In this document: piece by piece, positions 17,058-25,711 of the stretch
Numbering within the stretch: position 1 is the stretch's first letter
Layout of the letters: the number at the start of each line of letters is the position of its first letter
DNA from: Gammaproteobacteria bacterium
Lineage (GTDB): Bacteria; Pseudomonadota; Gammaproteobacteria; QZLD01
NCBI GenBank assembly: GCA_004796365.1
Contig: QZLE01000113.1
Coordinates: 1-32,892 of the forward strand
Reading direction: 5' to 3'
Length of the DNA stretch: 32,892 nt
The notes under the pieces: model-generated
Database searches by the model: none
The model's input: only the letters and a program-made list of their open reading frames with translations
What the model was told of the DNA's origin: nothing
Translations under genes and position numbers: made by a program

Positions 17058-17489
17058 TTAGTATCCCTCGTCCGCATTGCAATAACGCTCTTCCCGTTCA
17101 GGGTTGGTTACCAGCGCCTTTGTTGCAGCCAGAGAGCACTTTTTAAATTGCCGGGACCAATATCGTGACTCACTTCTGGAGATTACCTGTGGATGCATAA
17201 TGCGATACAGTTCAGATCGACAAAAATTAAACGCTATAGGGACAAGATTTTGACAGGGTGGGCTCTCTTCCATGGCGCATGGAAAATCCATTGATTCTGC
17301 ATACTGACATATAGAGTCATTAAGACGTTCCCTTTCTGCACGTAAAAACTTGCCTTTTTTAACTGGGCGAAAACTGCGCTCATAGGACTGGATTCCAAAA
17401 CGATCGGATGCTATTTCAGAAGCCCGCAGATAACCGTGGGTGTATGACACACCACCAATTATAAATATTAATATAAGTCCTTTATGCAT
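17058..17489 (-). CDS. Small secreted protein with six cysteines, function unknown
   Basis: 143 residues, not recognised. The N-terminus MHKGLILIFIIGGVSYTHG looks like a Sec signal peptide. The mature part is basic and Arg-rich and holds six Cys (in ICQYA, FPCAM, PPCQN, FNFCRS, KKCSL, RYCNA), an even number that suits three disulfides in the periplasm. ATG at 17489 has no clear ribosome binding site. It lies alone between fliK and the divergent acyltransferase gene; no functional link to either is evident. The regular hydrophobic/Cys pattern supports a real gene rather than a chance frame. Confidence 0.65.
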   Translation of the reverse strand: MHKGLILIFIIGGVSYTHGYLRASEIASDRFGIQSYERSFRPVKKGKFLRAERERLNDSICQYAESMDFPCAMEESPPCQNLVPIAFNFCRSELYRIMHPQVISRSESRYWSRQFKKCSLAATKALVTNPEREERYCNADEGY

Positions 17490-17706
17490 TTTTTTAGTTT
17501 CTATTTACCCTATCCACAATTGTATCGGCATTTATTTGTATGACATTAGCATTGTAGATTAATTTCATTTACAACACCTGCTGAGTATTTCTCATAATAT
17601 TTATTTAAATTTCCAACCATGCTATTTTTTAGATATAACACGGATGGAAGTTGCGGCAGGAATAAAAGCCGTAACGATAAATAAAAGCTAGAGCAACGGA
17701 ACAAGA

Positions 17707-18441
17707 ATGAAGGACAAGCTGATATCAGTATTGATTTATTTATTTGTTGGCATCTTATCAGTACTGTTTTTTTGTTGCTCCATGATAATCTGGATAACAA
17801 CCATTCCTTTTGATAGAAGACTTGTTATTCTGCATTACTTCTCTTCAATTTGGGCCAGCTGCTGCCTAATGATCGTTCCCTGCTGGCAGATAAAAATAAT
17901 TGGTCGCGATAAAATCCAAAGAACCAACTGCTACATAATGGTATCAAACCATGCATCTCAGCTTGATATACCTGTCGCCTATCAACTTTTCAAACCTTTT
18001 AAGTGGATATCCAAGGCCGAGGTATTTCAAATTCCCTTTATTGGTTGGAACATGTCTTTAAACCGCTATATCAAACTAAAAAGAGGTGACAGAGCTGGGA
18101 TAAAACATATGTTATTAAGCTGTGAGGATAATTTAAAAAAAGGCAGTTCTGTGTTTATATTTCCTGAAGGAACACGCTCAACCAACGGTGCCATAGGAAA
18201 ATTCTCAAATGGTGCTTTTGCCCTGGCAAAAAAGCTTAACACACCAATAATGCCAATTGTGATTAAAGGGTCGCATAAGGCATTACCAAAACATAGCCTT
18301 GTTATCAAAGGCAATCACTCAATAACCCTTGAGGTTTTGGATCCGGTAATGCCAGAATCTTTTGCTGATAAGTCACCAAAGCAGATTGCTGATGAGGTTA
18401 GGAAAATGATCGAAAATCAGCTGGGTTCAGCTGTCAGTTGA
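17707..18441 (+). CDS. 1-acyl-sn-glycerol-3-phosphate acyltransferase (PlsC family)
   Basis: Inner-membrane enzyme transferring an acyl chain to lysophosphatidic acid, or to a related lysophospholipid, in phospholipid synthesis. 244 residues: N-terminal hydrophobic segments (about 5-32 and 45-60), then the LPLAT domain with NHASQLD (HX4D catalytic motif, His about 82 and Asp about 87), the KAEVFQIPFIGW block, and FPEGTRS (about 152-158). All catalytic motifs are intact. It is the only plus-strand gene here. GGAAC precedes the ATG at 17707. Substrate preference cannot be read from sequence, so a second PlsC-like enzyme elsewhere in the genome may be the main one. Confidence 0.9.
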   Translation: MKDKLISVLIYLFVGILSVLFFCCSMIIWITTIPFDRRLVILHYFSSIWASCCLMIVPCWQIKIIGRDKIQRTNCYIMVSNHASQLDIPVAYQLFKPFKWISKAEVFQIPFIGWNMSLNRYIKLKRGDRAGIKHMLLSCEDNLKKGSSVFIFPEGTRSTNGAIGKFSNGAFALAKKLNTPIMPIVIKGSHKALPKHSLVIKGNHSITLEVLDPVMPESFADKSPKQIADEVRKMIENQLGSAVS

Positions 18442-18467
18442 TTCTGATATTTTTTTTTCAAGTTCAA

Positions 18468-18534
18468 GGCGCAGCTCGTTTAAAAAATGATGAGCGCACT
18501 TGCAGTGCGTGACTCATTGGTAACGAACCGCACC
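18468..18534. repeat. Palindromic element between convergent plsC-like and nitrilase genes
   Basis: Outer arms 18468-18480 (GGCGCAGCTCGTT) and 18522-18534 (AACGAACCGCACC) are inverted repeats with three transitions. In minus-strand RNA all three become G-U pairs, so a 13-bp stem is kept. The inner hairpin CGCACT-TGC-AGTGCG lies at 18495-18509, flanked by TGAG/CTCA. It appears to be a REP-like intergenic element that includes a terminator. Confidence 0.55.
18482..18516 (-). terminator. Rho-independent terminator after the nitrilase gene
   Basis: The minus-strand hairpin TGAG-TCA-CGCACT-GCA-AGTGCG-CTCA is followed within three bases by a T6 run (18487-18482). It starts about 33 bp after the nitrilase stop and would end the maf-rng-yhdP-nitrilase transcript. 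It sits within the larger palindromic element. Confidence 0.65.
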
Positions 18535-18548
18535 AAAGATGTTGGGAA

Positions 18549-19373
18549 TTAACGGTGAAGCAATACCGGAAACTCCTCCCTCATCTTCTTTTGCAAATCC
18601 AAATCAATTTCAGAGAATATTACCCCAGCCCCTTTTTCTAGCCTTGCCTTGATCCTTCCCCATGGATCAATAATCATTGAGTTACCGTAGGTTTTACGTC
18701 CATTTGTGTGGACGCCACCCTGGTCAGCAGCAATAACGTAGCACAGATTTTCCACTGCTCTGGCTCTTAGCAACGGCTCCCAGTGCACCCTTCCAGTTTG
18801 TTCAGTAAACGCCGATGGAACTATGATTATTTCTACACCCGCTTCATGCATTTCCCTGTACATTTCAGGAAAGCGTATATCGTAACAAATTGACAATCCA
18901 ACCTTACCGATACTGGTTTGTATTACAACTACGTTTTTTCCTGGATTATAGGTATCTGATTCCCTGTATGTTTCCTGACTGGCTTTAATATATACATCAA
19001 ACAGGTGCTTTTTATCATAACGCGCTATTTCCTGCCCATCTTTACCATAAACCAGGCATGATGCTCTAGCTTTGCCTGTTTTATCAAGGATTGGAATTGA
19101 ACCTGCTGCAATGGTAATGCGTAAGTCATGCGCTAGCCTGGATATTGTTTCCTGAATCTTTCCTTTTCCATGCTCTTCTGCCACCGATATGGTTTCTGGG
19201 GTATTATTGCCCATAAAGGCGAAGTTTTCCGGAAGCAGGATAAACTGCACACCTTTATCTGCTGCGATCTTAATTAATGATTCTGCCTGGCGTAGATTAT
19301 GATCAAGCTGATCGGTTGATACCATTTGTACTGCGGCTGCATATTTTTTATCTGTGCTCATCTTTTTTTTCAC
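18549..19373 (-). CDS. Carbon-nitrogen hydrolase (nitrilase superfamily, Nit1-like amidase)
   Basis: Cytoplasmic amidase; family members closest to this type hydrolyse deaminated glutathione and related omega-amides. 274 residues. The catalytic triad is visible: Glu about 49 (LLPENF), Lys about 122 (YDKKHLFD) and Cys about 163 (GLSICYDIRFPE), with the typical GNSMIIDPWG region. The start is GTG at 19373, with an ATG four codons later (19361); neither has a strong ribosome binding site. It lies 30 bp downstream of yhdP, the usual position for this gene in gammaproteobacteria, where tldD often follows; here tldD is absent and the next gene is convergent. Confidence 0.9.
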   Translation of the reverse strand: MKKKMSTDKKYAAAVQMVSTDQLDHNLRQAESLIKIAADKGVQFILLPENFAFMGNNTPETISVAEEHGKGKIQETISRLAHDLRITIAAGSIPILDKTGKARASCLVYGKDGQEIARYDKKHLFDVYIKASQETYRESDTYNPGKNVVVIQTSIGKVGLSICYDIRFPEMYREMHEAGVEIIIVPSAFTEQTGRVHWEPLLRARAVENLCYVIAADQGGVHTNGRKTYGNSMIIDPWGRIKARLEKGAGVIFSEIDLDLQKKMREEFPVLLHR

Positions 19374-19403
19374 TGCTATTTTCGAACCAATTTTGAGAGC
19401 AAA

Positions 19404-22400
19404 CTATTCATCGCCCCCAAAAAGCTCATCAACATTATACTCCGGCTCTTCTCGCTTGATCTCTTGTTTTTCCATCTGCGGATCATCCCATGATCCTGTA
19501 ACCTTGTATTGAACCTGACTAAGTTTTTCTAAAGGGCTTTGAAATACTTTTTGCAGAATTAAAATTCCGACACCGACTCCGGTTCCAGCTGCTAGACCAC
19601 CAACTAACGGCAGAGCAGAACTTGCCTTTGGAGTAATAGTTAACAGCTGATCTAGATCTTTATCGCGCAACCCGATACGCCCTTCCATTTCTACTGTAGC
19701 TGCAACACCTTTGAGCATAAAACCTTTGATGTAGGCATTGCCTTCACGCGCATCTACTGTGCCTTTCAAAGTATCAAAGGCAAAACCTTCGCTGAAGATA
19801 TCCCTAAAATCAAAAATCATTCTGCGCCATAAAGTCTCAATACTGAAAATTCCGATCATGCGACCGAATCCCGGCTCAACCTGCAGTAGCTGTCCATCAC
19901 GAATCTCATAATCAACATGCCCCTGAATAGATGCGATATCAACTTCCCATGGAGACCCTTTCCAAAACAAATCGTAGTTGGCTTTTCCGCTACCATTACT
20001 CATCTGTCCTTCCTGACCAAAGATATCTATTATTGCCCCAACATTGCGGGCATCCATCTGCGCCTGAAAAGTTGTTTTTTCCCCAATTTTTGGGCTCTTC
20101 AGCCAGCTTCCATTGGCTTTCAGGTTGACTATATCACCGGTTATATCGATCCTATCAAACTGCATTCCTGCCGGTATCGGGTTAGATATAAAGTTTAAAC
20201 TACCCAGTTTTTTGCCGTCTATAAACATGTTTTCTACTACAATATCTAATGCTGGGATTTCCTGCGGATTAAGCTCTACTGCTTTTTGTTCTGACTGCGC
20301 TTTTTCAGGCATTTGCTCTTTGCCTTTTTTATCAGCATTTTCATCTTTCCCAAGCTGCGCTTCTACATCCAGTCTTTCAAAAATCCCTTTTAGCTTTTTG
20401 ATTTTGCGCCCTTCTTTGGTAGCCAGAAGGGTGCCTTTAACTTTGTCGCTGGAAAGATCTATCTTCCAACCGCCTGTTCTTTTATTTAGCTTGGTAGTAA
20501 TCTCTTTAAAACTGCGATTAGCAACTACAAGCTTGCCCACATCAACTTTAAAATCACTAAAGTCAAAATCCTGCATCTCGGTGTCACCTTTTGGCAGAGT
20601 AAACATTGAGTCAAGCGACTTTTTCCATAAATCAACATCAAACTCTCTAACCGCGCCATAAACCTGCAGCCCTTTTACCCTGGGTATCTTAGCACTTTTT
20701 GCTCCTAGTAAAATTTGCCCTCTCTCAAGACGGGTAAATGAATCGTCTTCAAACCTGATTTTTGCAGACCCTATTTTTGCAATATCTAAACCAAAATCCA
20801 CCTCATCACTTTCGAGAAATTTAAGTGAAAACTGTACATCGCGTTTTTCATTAGAACTAACCTTTGCTACAGGTTGTGGCAATAATATTGAGGTTCCAAC
20901 AAGATCAGTACTTGCCTTGATAAACAGCCCTCTATCATAAGGGGCTGCAGACGGGTTAGGTAACTTAACACGCACATCCCACTTTGACTCACCATCTATT
21001 TTGCTAAATATTGAGCTTAATCCCTTAAGCGGTAATCTTTTAGGGTCAATATTTACCGTGGCATCTATGATGGTATCGACTCCGCCAACGCGATTTTTTA
21101 TACCAAAGATATTAAGATTTACTTTTCTATCAAATAACACAGCATCAAGGTCGCTATCCTTTGCTCCTTTCTCATTAAATCTCAAACTTCCGTCAAGATC
21201 AGTAAGCTTTAGAAAAGAATCTTCGAAGCTATAATCAACATCTTTAAAAGCTATCTCTCCATCTACTTTAGTGTCAGATATCCTCGACATTACCAGTGGC
21301 ATTTTTATATCTATATCAAGGTTAGTTAACCCTGTTATTTTAGTTTTTGCCAGACTCTCTGATTTGGCAAATGGCAGTGGGCTATTTTTTAAAAAGTCTA
21401 TAAAATCTTGTCCGCTCCCTTCAACATCGGCTTTGATCTCCAAGGGCGATCCGGAAAAATTATCGATCCTGGCATAGCCAGAGTTTATCTTCGCTGTCTT
21501 GCCAATTTTGCCTTCAAGAAAGGTGATATCCATTCCATTATTGTGGAATAGCAAACGTGCTTTGGCCTGTTTGATATTATCCCAGTCAGGTGAAAAATTC
21601 AGATCAACGTTATCTGCAATTGCATCAACTTCAAAGATTCCATTTCTGTTATCAAAAGGAAAATCATCCAAACGCCCATATACTAACACCTTACCCTTGG
21701 TAACCTCACCAGATAAGAATGCATTATCCAGCCAATCTATTAATTGAGTACCCATAACCTTTGCCGGATAAAAATTTCGGGCTTTTCCAGATAGGCTTCT
21801 ATTGATATTTGCCTGTAAATCAATAACTCCGTCATATTCATCAGTACCGGTATAATCAAACCTGAATTTTGCGGAAACTTCATCCGAAACAATATCCATA
21901 CCATAACTTCGCAGCGTAAAACCACTATCATCAATACTCCATGACACATCACCTTCAAGGTTACTCATGTTAAATGGCCTACGAAATAAGTTTCCCGTTA
22001 ATAGTTCTCCGTCATTACCTGGAGTTGACACTCTAACCAGCCCATTGTCTGCTGTAGCCATGACACGGTAGTTTATTCCTTTCGAGTAACAGCGGCTTGC
22101 GCCTATGCCAAATGAAAACTGATCAATGTTTATATCTGTTGCAATGGACTTTAATGAATCATTCTCAATAGATAAAAATACCTCCCCCTTTTCCATATGG
22201 GCAGATAGCGCTGCCTTTTTGATCTTTTTCTTAATTGATTGATCGATACCAGGGACTATTGAAACCAGCTCGTAGCTGTCATTAAACTCTATCCCTTTAA
22301 ATGTCACTCCGACTTCTCTTTGATCAACCGTTTCACCAATATGGGTCCACATGGATAGCTCATCTGCCCCCCAGATATCGTCGTTTTTTACAACCTTTAG

Positions 22401-23402
22401 GTTGGCAGCATCCATCTTCCAACCATAAACACCTGTGGTAATCGCAAAATCAGCATCGATCGTATCCAATTTAATATTCTTAACTTCGCCATTTTGTGCT
22501 GTACCTTGCAAACCTATATCACGAGCAAGAATCCTTCCCTGCACCTCTCGAACTTCCTGGCTATCAAACTCACCCCAAAGCTGAAAATCCAAACTTCCTT
22601 CGGTTGGTCGTGGGTATTGTGTTAGCTCAGAAATAACTGGCCATTTATGCAGACTAATCCTTGTACCCTGCACATAAAACTCTACGGAAGGAATAATAGA
22701 CTGACCCTGCCTTTTTGCCATCTTCGAATAAAAACGGATTCTATCACCCATAGATGATGGAAGTTGAATCGCACCTGCTAATGTGGGCCCGTCTTCATCT
22801 TTATCCAAAATCAGGTTGATACGATTGGCAAGTTGAGCTTCGCCACTTATAGCATCACGAAACAGCAGGGTACTATCTACAATGCGAATCCTTGTCTTTA
22901 CATCACTGAACTCTTCAATAAATGTCTTTTTGACCTGTGACCTAGCAGGTTTGCCATTTTCCTCACTGGCGAATACCTCTTCAAAACTACTAAGCCCTTG
23001 AAGTACAAACTTTCCATTTAAATCACGCTCGATAGACAGATCAAGCCCTATAAGATCAATGGTCTCAGGCTCCACTTTCATTTTTTTTATTGCATCCAGG
23101 GTATCTACAGAGACCCTGAGATCCTGAAGCTGAAACAGCTCGGTCTTTCCATCCTTTGCCAGAATCTGCGCCTTACTGATTCTGATTATTACATCGATTC
23201 CGTTTAGCTTTACAGCCAGGTTTTCAATACTGACTGGATGCCCCAAGTATTCCGTTAGCCACTCCTGAAGATCCTGTCGATATGCAGGCACACTAGGAAT
23301 CATTATCCTGATAACTGTGACTGCCAATGCTAGCATAATGAGGATAGCGGATATTAACCCTATACTCGACAGCCAGACTTTGTGATATGCGGATCTTTTC
23401 AA
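19404..23402 (-). CDS. yhdP: AsmA-like bridge protein YhdP
   Basis: Giant inner-membrane-anchored periplasmic protein of the AsmA/VPS13-like group, which carries phospholipids to the outer membrane and supports its barrier. 1332 residues, near the family length. An N-terminal membrane helix (about 12-33) is followed by a long repetitive beta-strand region, a Lys/Glu/Gln-rich linker at about 1080-1105, and the AsmA-like C-terminal domain ending with LVGGLAAGTGVGVGILILQK then FQSPLEKLSQVQYKVTGSWDDP. The start is TTG at 23402 (MKRSAYHKVW), with only a weak AGG upstream. It lies 25 bp after rng, as in many gammaproteobacteria. Confidence 0.93.
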   Translation of the reverse strand: MKRSAYHKVWLSSIGLISAILIMLALAVTVIRIMIPSVPAYRQDLQEWLTEYLGHPVSIENLAVKLNGIDVIIRISKAQILAKDGKTELFQLQDLRVSVDTLDAIKKMKVEPETIDLIGLDLSIERDLNGKFVLQGLSSFEEVFASEENGKPARSQVKKTFIEEFSDVKTRIRIVDSTLLFRDAISGEAQLANRINLILDKDEDGPTLAGAIQLPSSMGDRIRFYSKMAKRQGQSIIPSVEFYVQGTRISLHKWPVISELTQYPRPTEGSLDFQLWGEFDSQEVREVQGRILARDIGLQGTAQNGEVKNIKLDTIDADFAITTGVYGWKMDAANLKVVKNDDIWGADELSMWTHIGETVDQREVGVTFKGIEFNDSYELVSIVPGIDQSIKKKIKKAALSAHMEKGEVFLSIENDSLKSIATDINIDQFSFGIGASRCYSKGINYRVMATADNGLVRVSTPGNDGELLTGNLFRRPFNMSNLEGDVSWSIDDSGFTLRSYGMDIVSDEVSAKFRFDYTGTDEYDGVIDLQANINRSLSGKARNFYPAKVMGTQLIDWLDNAFLSGEVTKGKVLVYGRLDDFPFDNRNGIFEVDAIADNVDLNFSPDWDNIKQAKARLLFHNNGMDITFLEGKIGKTAKINSGYARIDNFSGSPLEIKADVEGSGQDFIDFLKNSPLPFAKSESLAKTKITGLTNLDIDIKMPLVMSRISDTKVDGEIAFKDVDYSFEDSFLKLTDLDGSLRFNEKGAKDSDLDAVLFDRKVNLNIFGIKNRVGGVDTIIDATVNIDPKRLPLKGLSSIFSKIDGESKWDVRVKLPNPSAAPYDRGLFIKASTDLVGTSILLPQPVAKVSSNEKRDVQFSLKFLESDEVDFGLDIAKIGSAKIRFEDDSFTRLERGQILLGAKSAKIPRVKGLQVYGAVREFDVDLWKKSLDSMFTLPKGDTEMQDFDFSDFKVDVGKLVVANRSFKEITTKLNKRTGGWKIDLSSDKVKGTLLATKEGRKIKKLKGIFERLDVEAQLGKDENADKKGKEQMPEKAQSEQKAVELNPQEIPALDIVVENMFIDGKKLGSLNFISNPIPAGMQFDRIDITGDIVNLKANGSWLKSPKIGEKTTFQAQMDARNVGAIIDIFGQEGQMSNGSGKANYDLFWKGSPWEVDIASIQGHVDYEIRDGQLLQVEPGFGRMIGIFSIETLWRRMIFDFRDIFSEGFAFDTLKGTVDAREGNAYIKGFMLKGVAATVEMEGRIGLRDKDLDQLLTITPKASSALPLVGGLAAGTGVGVGILILQKVFQSPLEKLSQVQYKVTGSWDDPQMEKQEIKREEPEYNVDELFGGDE

Positions 23403-23427
23403 GGTGTTTGCCTATGTTCTTTTTACC

Positions 23428-24903
23428 TTAGACAGGCACAACATCATATTGCTCCTGAGAATATGAAACTTCTGCCTGAAATCTGAGAGATTTATCAGTA
23501 AACGCTTCTAATTCGGCCACGCTAGCTGATTCTTCGTCCAATAAAAGATCAACAACTTCCTGTGATGCCAAAATCAGAAACGACTTGGTCTGGAACTGCC
23601 GACCAAGCCTTATAACCTCACGAAATATCTCATAACAAACTGTATCTACAGCCTTGATAAAACCTCGACCACCACAAGTCGGGCAGGTTTCGCATAATAT
23701 ATGCTCAAGACTTTCTTTGGTTCTTTTTCTCGTCATTTGCACCAAACCTAGAGATGATACCTCAGAAATTGTTGTCTTTGCGTGATCTTGTTCAAGACTT
23801 TTCTCAAGCATATCCAGAACTTGCTGTTTATGCTGTTCTTCTAGCATATCGATAAAATCAAGGATGATAATTCCCCCAAGATTTCGCAACCTTAATTGCC
23901 GCGCTATCGCCTGCGTCGCCTCAAGATTGGTCTTAAATATCGTTTCTTCAAGATTACGACTACCAACATAAGCACCGGTATTCACATCTATTGTGGTCAT
24001 AGCCTCAGTCTGATCAATTATCAGATATCCTCCGGACTTAAGCTGAACCTTGCGTTCCAAAGCTTTTTGAATCTCGTCCTCTACTCCGTAAAGATCAAAT
24101 ATCGGACGTTCCCCTTTATAATATTCAACCCCTGGCAACATATCTGGTAGAAACTTCTCACAAAACTCCTGCACCATAGTACAGGTATCTCTTGAGTCGA
24201 TTCTCGTACGCTCAACCTGCGAACCACCTAAGTCCCTTAAAGTTCTTAAAAACAATGGTAGATCAACATGAACCAAAGTGCCTGGTTTGGCATTTTTTGC
24301 CTTTTCATTGATAGACTCCATGAGCTTTCTCAAAAAGATGCTATCTTCCTCAAGGTGGTGTTTATCTACCGATTCAGCGGCGGTACGAACTATAAAACCG
24401 TATTTATCATCCTCGCCTACACATTGATGCATACTATCAAGCAAGCGGGCACGCTCGCTCTCATCCTCAATCCTTGCAGATACGGCAATATTTTTCGAAT
24501 TAGGCAGTAAAACCAAATAGCGTGATGGAATAGTCAACTGTGTAGTAAGACGGGCCCCCTTTGTTCCAAGCGGGTCTTTCAACACCTGCACCAAGATACT
24601 CTGCCCTTCATGCAGGATTTCGTTGATATTTGGCTCCGGCGTTGATTGATCTGCGTAATCTGAAGAACAAATTACATTTCCAATAATATCTGACACATGC
24701 AAGAATGCAGCGCGATCCAAACCAATATCTACAAATGCAGCCTGCATACCAGGCAGAACGCGCGACACCTTGCCCTTGTATACATTACCAACCAGACCAC
24801 GATTTGAGCTTCTCTCAACATGGACTTCAAGCAAAACTCCATTACCGAGTAACGCAACACGTGTTTCCCTTGGAGTAATATTGATCAGCAGCTCCTGGCT
24901 CAT
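23428..24903 (-). CDS. rng: Ribonuclease G
   Basis: Endoribonuclease of the RNase E/G family that matures the 5' end of 16S rRNA and degrades some mRNAs. 491 residues, the usual length. It has an S1-like domain (about 39-125), the DNase I-like catalytic region with metal-binding Asp about 306 (TTIDVNTGAYVG) and Asp about 349 (IIILDFIDM), and the Zn-link Cys pair in CPTCGGRG (about 407 and 410). It lacks the long C-terminal scaffold of RNase E. ATG at 24903 follows AAAGGAA. It lies 26 bp downstream of maf. Confidence 0.95.
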   Translation of the reverse strand: MSQELLINITPRETRVALLGNGVLLEVHVERSSNRGLVGNVYKGKVSRVLPGMQAAFVDIGLDRAAFLHVSDIIGNVICSSDYADQSTPEPNINEILHEGQSILVQVLKDPLGTKGARLTTQLTIPSRYLVLLPNSKNIAVSARIEDESERARLLDSMHQCVGEDDKYGFIVRTAAESVDKHHLEEDSIFLRKLMESINEKAKNAKPGTLVHVDLPLFLRTLRDLGGSQVERTRIDSRDTCTMVQEFCEKFLPDMLPGVEYYKGERPIFDLYGVEDEIQKALERKVQLKSGGYLIIDQTEAMTTIDVNTGAYVGSRNLEETIFKTNLEATQAIARQLRLRNLGGIIILDFIDMLEEQHKQQVLDMLEKSLEQDHAKTTISEVSSLGLVQMTRKRTKESLEHILCETCPTCGGRGFIKAVDTVCYEIFREVIRLGRQFQTKSFLILASQEVVDLLLDEESASVAELEAFTDKSLRFQAEVSYSQEQYDVVPV

Positions 24904-24929
24904 AGATTTCCTTTATTTTGTTTGAATGA

Positions 24930-25502
24930 TTATATCTGATCCAATAACTGAGCAGTCTCAAAAACAGGCAATCCCATCACCCCGGAATAGCTACCATCAA
25001 TATTAGATATAAACCTGGCAGCAAGTCCCTGAATAGCATAAGAACCAGCCTTATCAGCAGGCTCTCCTGTTTCAATATAGGTTAATATCTCATCACGATC
25101 CAATTGTTTAAACGTTACAATTGTTCTGTTTGTGGTGAAGATAACACTATTTTCTAAAGCTATAGCTACAGAGGTATAAACATAGTGGAGACGTCCTGAT
25201 AATTTTGTAAGCATTCTAATGCTGTCATTCTGCCCCAAAGGTTTTCCAAATATTTCACCATCAACTACCACAACCGTATCAGAACCGAGAGTTGGTCGCT
25301 TTTTAGTGCTTGCGGCATAACCGGCCTGCGCCTTCTGAATCGCCATACGCAGAACAAAGTCTTCCGGCATTTCTCCAAGATGTGGCGTTTCGTCGATCTC
25401 GGCACTAATGATGTCAAAATCCACACCAATCTGCTGTAACAACTCTTTGCGACGTGGGGATTTTGATGCGAGATATATTTTCTTGTTTGGTTTATTGGTC
25501 AT
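24930..25502 (-). CDS. maf: Maf-like nucleoside triphosphate pyrophosphatase
   Basis: Hydrolyses dTTP/UTP or modified nucleotides to the monophosphate (house-cleaning) and, in some bacteria, affects septum formation. 190 residues. Family motifs: LASKSPRRKELLQQIG at the N-terminus, SDTVVVVDGEIFGKP (catalytic Asp region about 75-87), and ETGEPADKAGSYAIQG. It looks like the YhdE type by its neighbours. The ATG at 25502 has no ribosome binding site but lies just below a perfect TATAAT box. It is the first gene of the maf-rng-yhdP-nitrilase operon. The mreBCD genes that often precede it are not here. Confidence 0.94.
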   Translation of the reverse strand: MTNKPNKKIYLASKSPRRKELLQQIGVDFDIISAEIDETPHLGEMPEDFVLRMAIQKAQAGYAASTKKRPTLGSDTVVVVDGEIFGKPLGQNDSIRMLTKLSGRLHYVYTSVAIALENSVIFTTNRTIVTFKQLDRDEILTYIETGEPADKAGSYAIQGLAARFISNIDGSYSGVMGLPVFETAQLLDQI

Positions 25503-25509
25503 GGGAAAG

Positions 25510-25515
25510 ATTATA
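25510..25515 (-). promoter_or_regulatory. -10 box of the maf operon, possible leaderless start
   Basis: The minus strand reads TATAAT followed by CTTTCCC and the maf ATG. A start of transcription the usual seven bases downstream would fall at about 25503, next to the ATG at 25502. The -35 is only partial (TTGATT or TTTTGA, with 15-17 bp spacing). No Shine-Dalgarno sequence is present between the two. Confidence 0.5.
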
Positions 25516-25653
25516 TAGATTTGAGTCTGGAATCAAAAGCATCTGGGGCATTGATCTTAGATCAACTAACTTCTGGCACCGATTATTTACAACTAAGAAA
25601 TCAAGTGGCGCCGGCAATCGGTTGATTTATTGATAATTAATATAGTAATAAAC

Positions 25654-25680
25654 AAAAAACCCCGACAAAAATTGCCGGGG
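25654..25680 (-). terminator. Rho-independent terminator after rpoS
   Basis: The minus strand has CCCCGGCA-loop-TGTCGGGG, a GC-rich stem with one mismatch, followed directly by a T6 run. It lies about 31 bp after the rpoS stop. The plus-strand side (CCTTTTG) is weaker. Confidence 0.88.
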
Positions 25681-25711
25681 CCTTTTGTTTGTCTCTCTCT
25701 CAAACTTTTAA

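Noticed and set aside
20113-20661. 182-codon plus-strand frame inside yhdP
   Set aside because: It lies antisense to a well-supported large gene and has no recognisable domain; it is a shadow of the yhdP codons.
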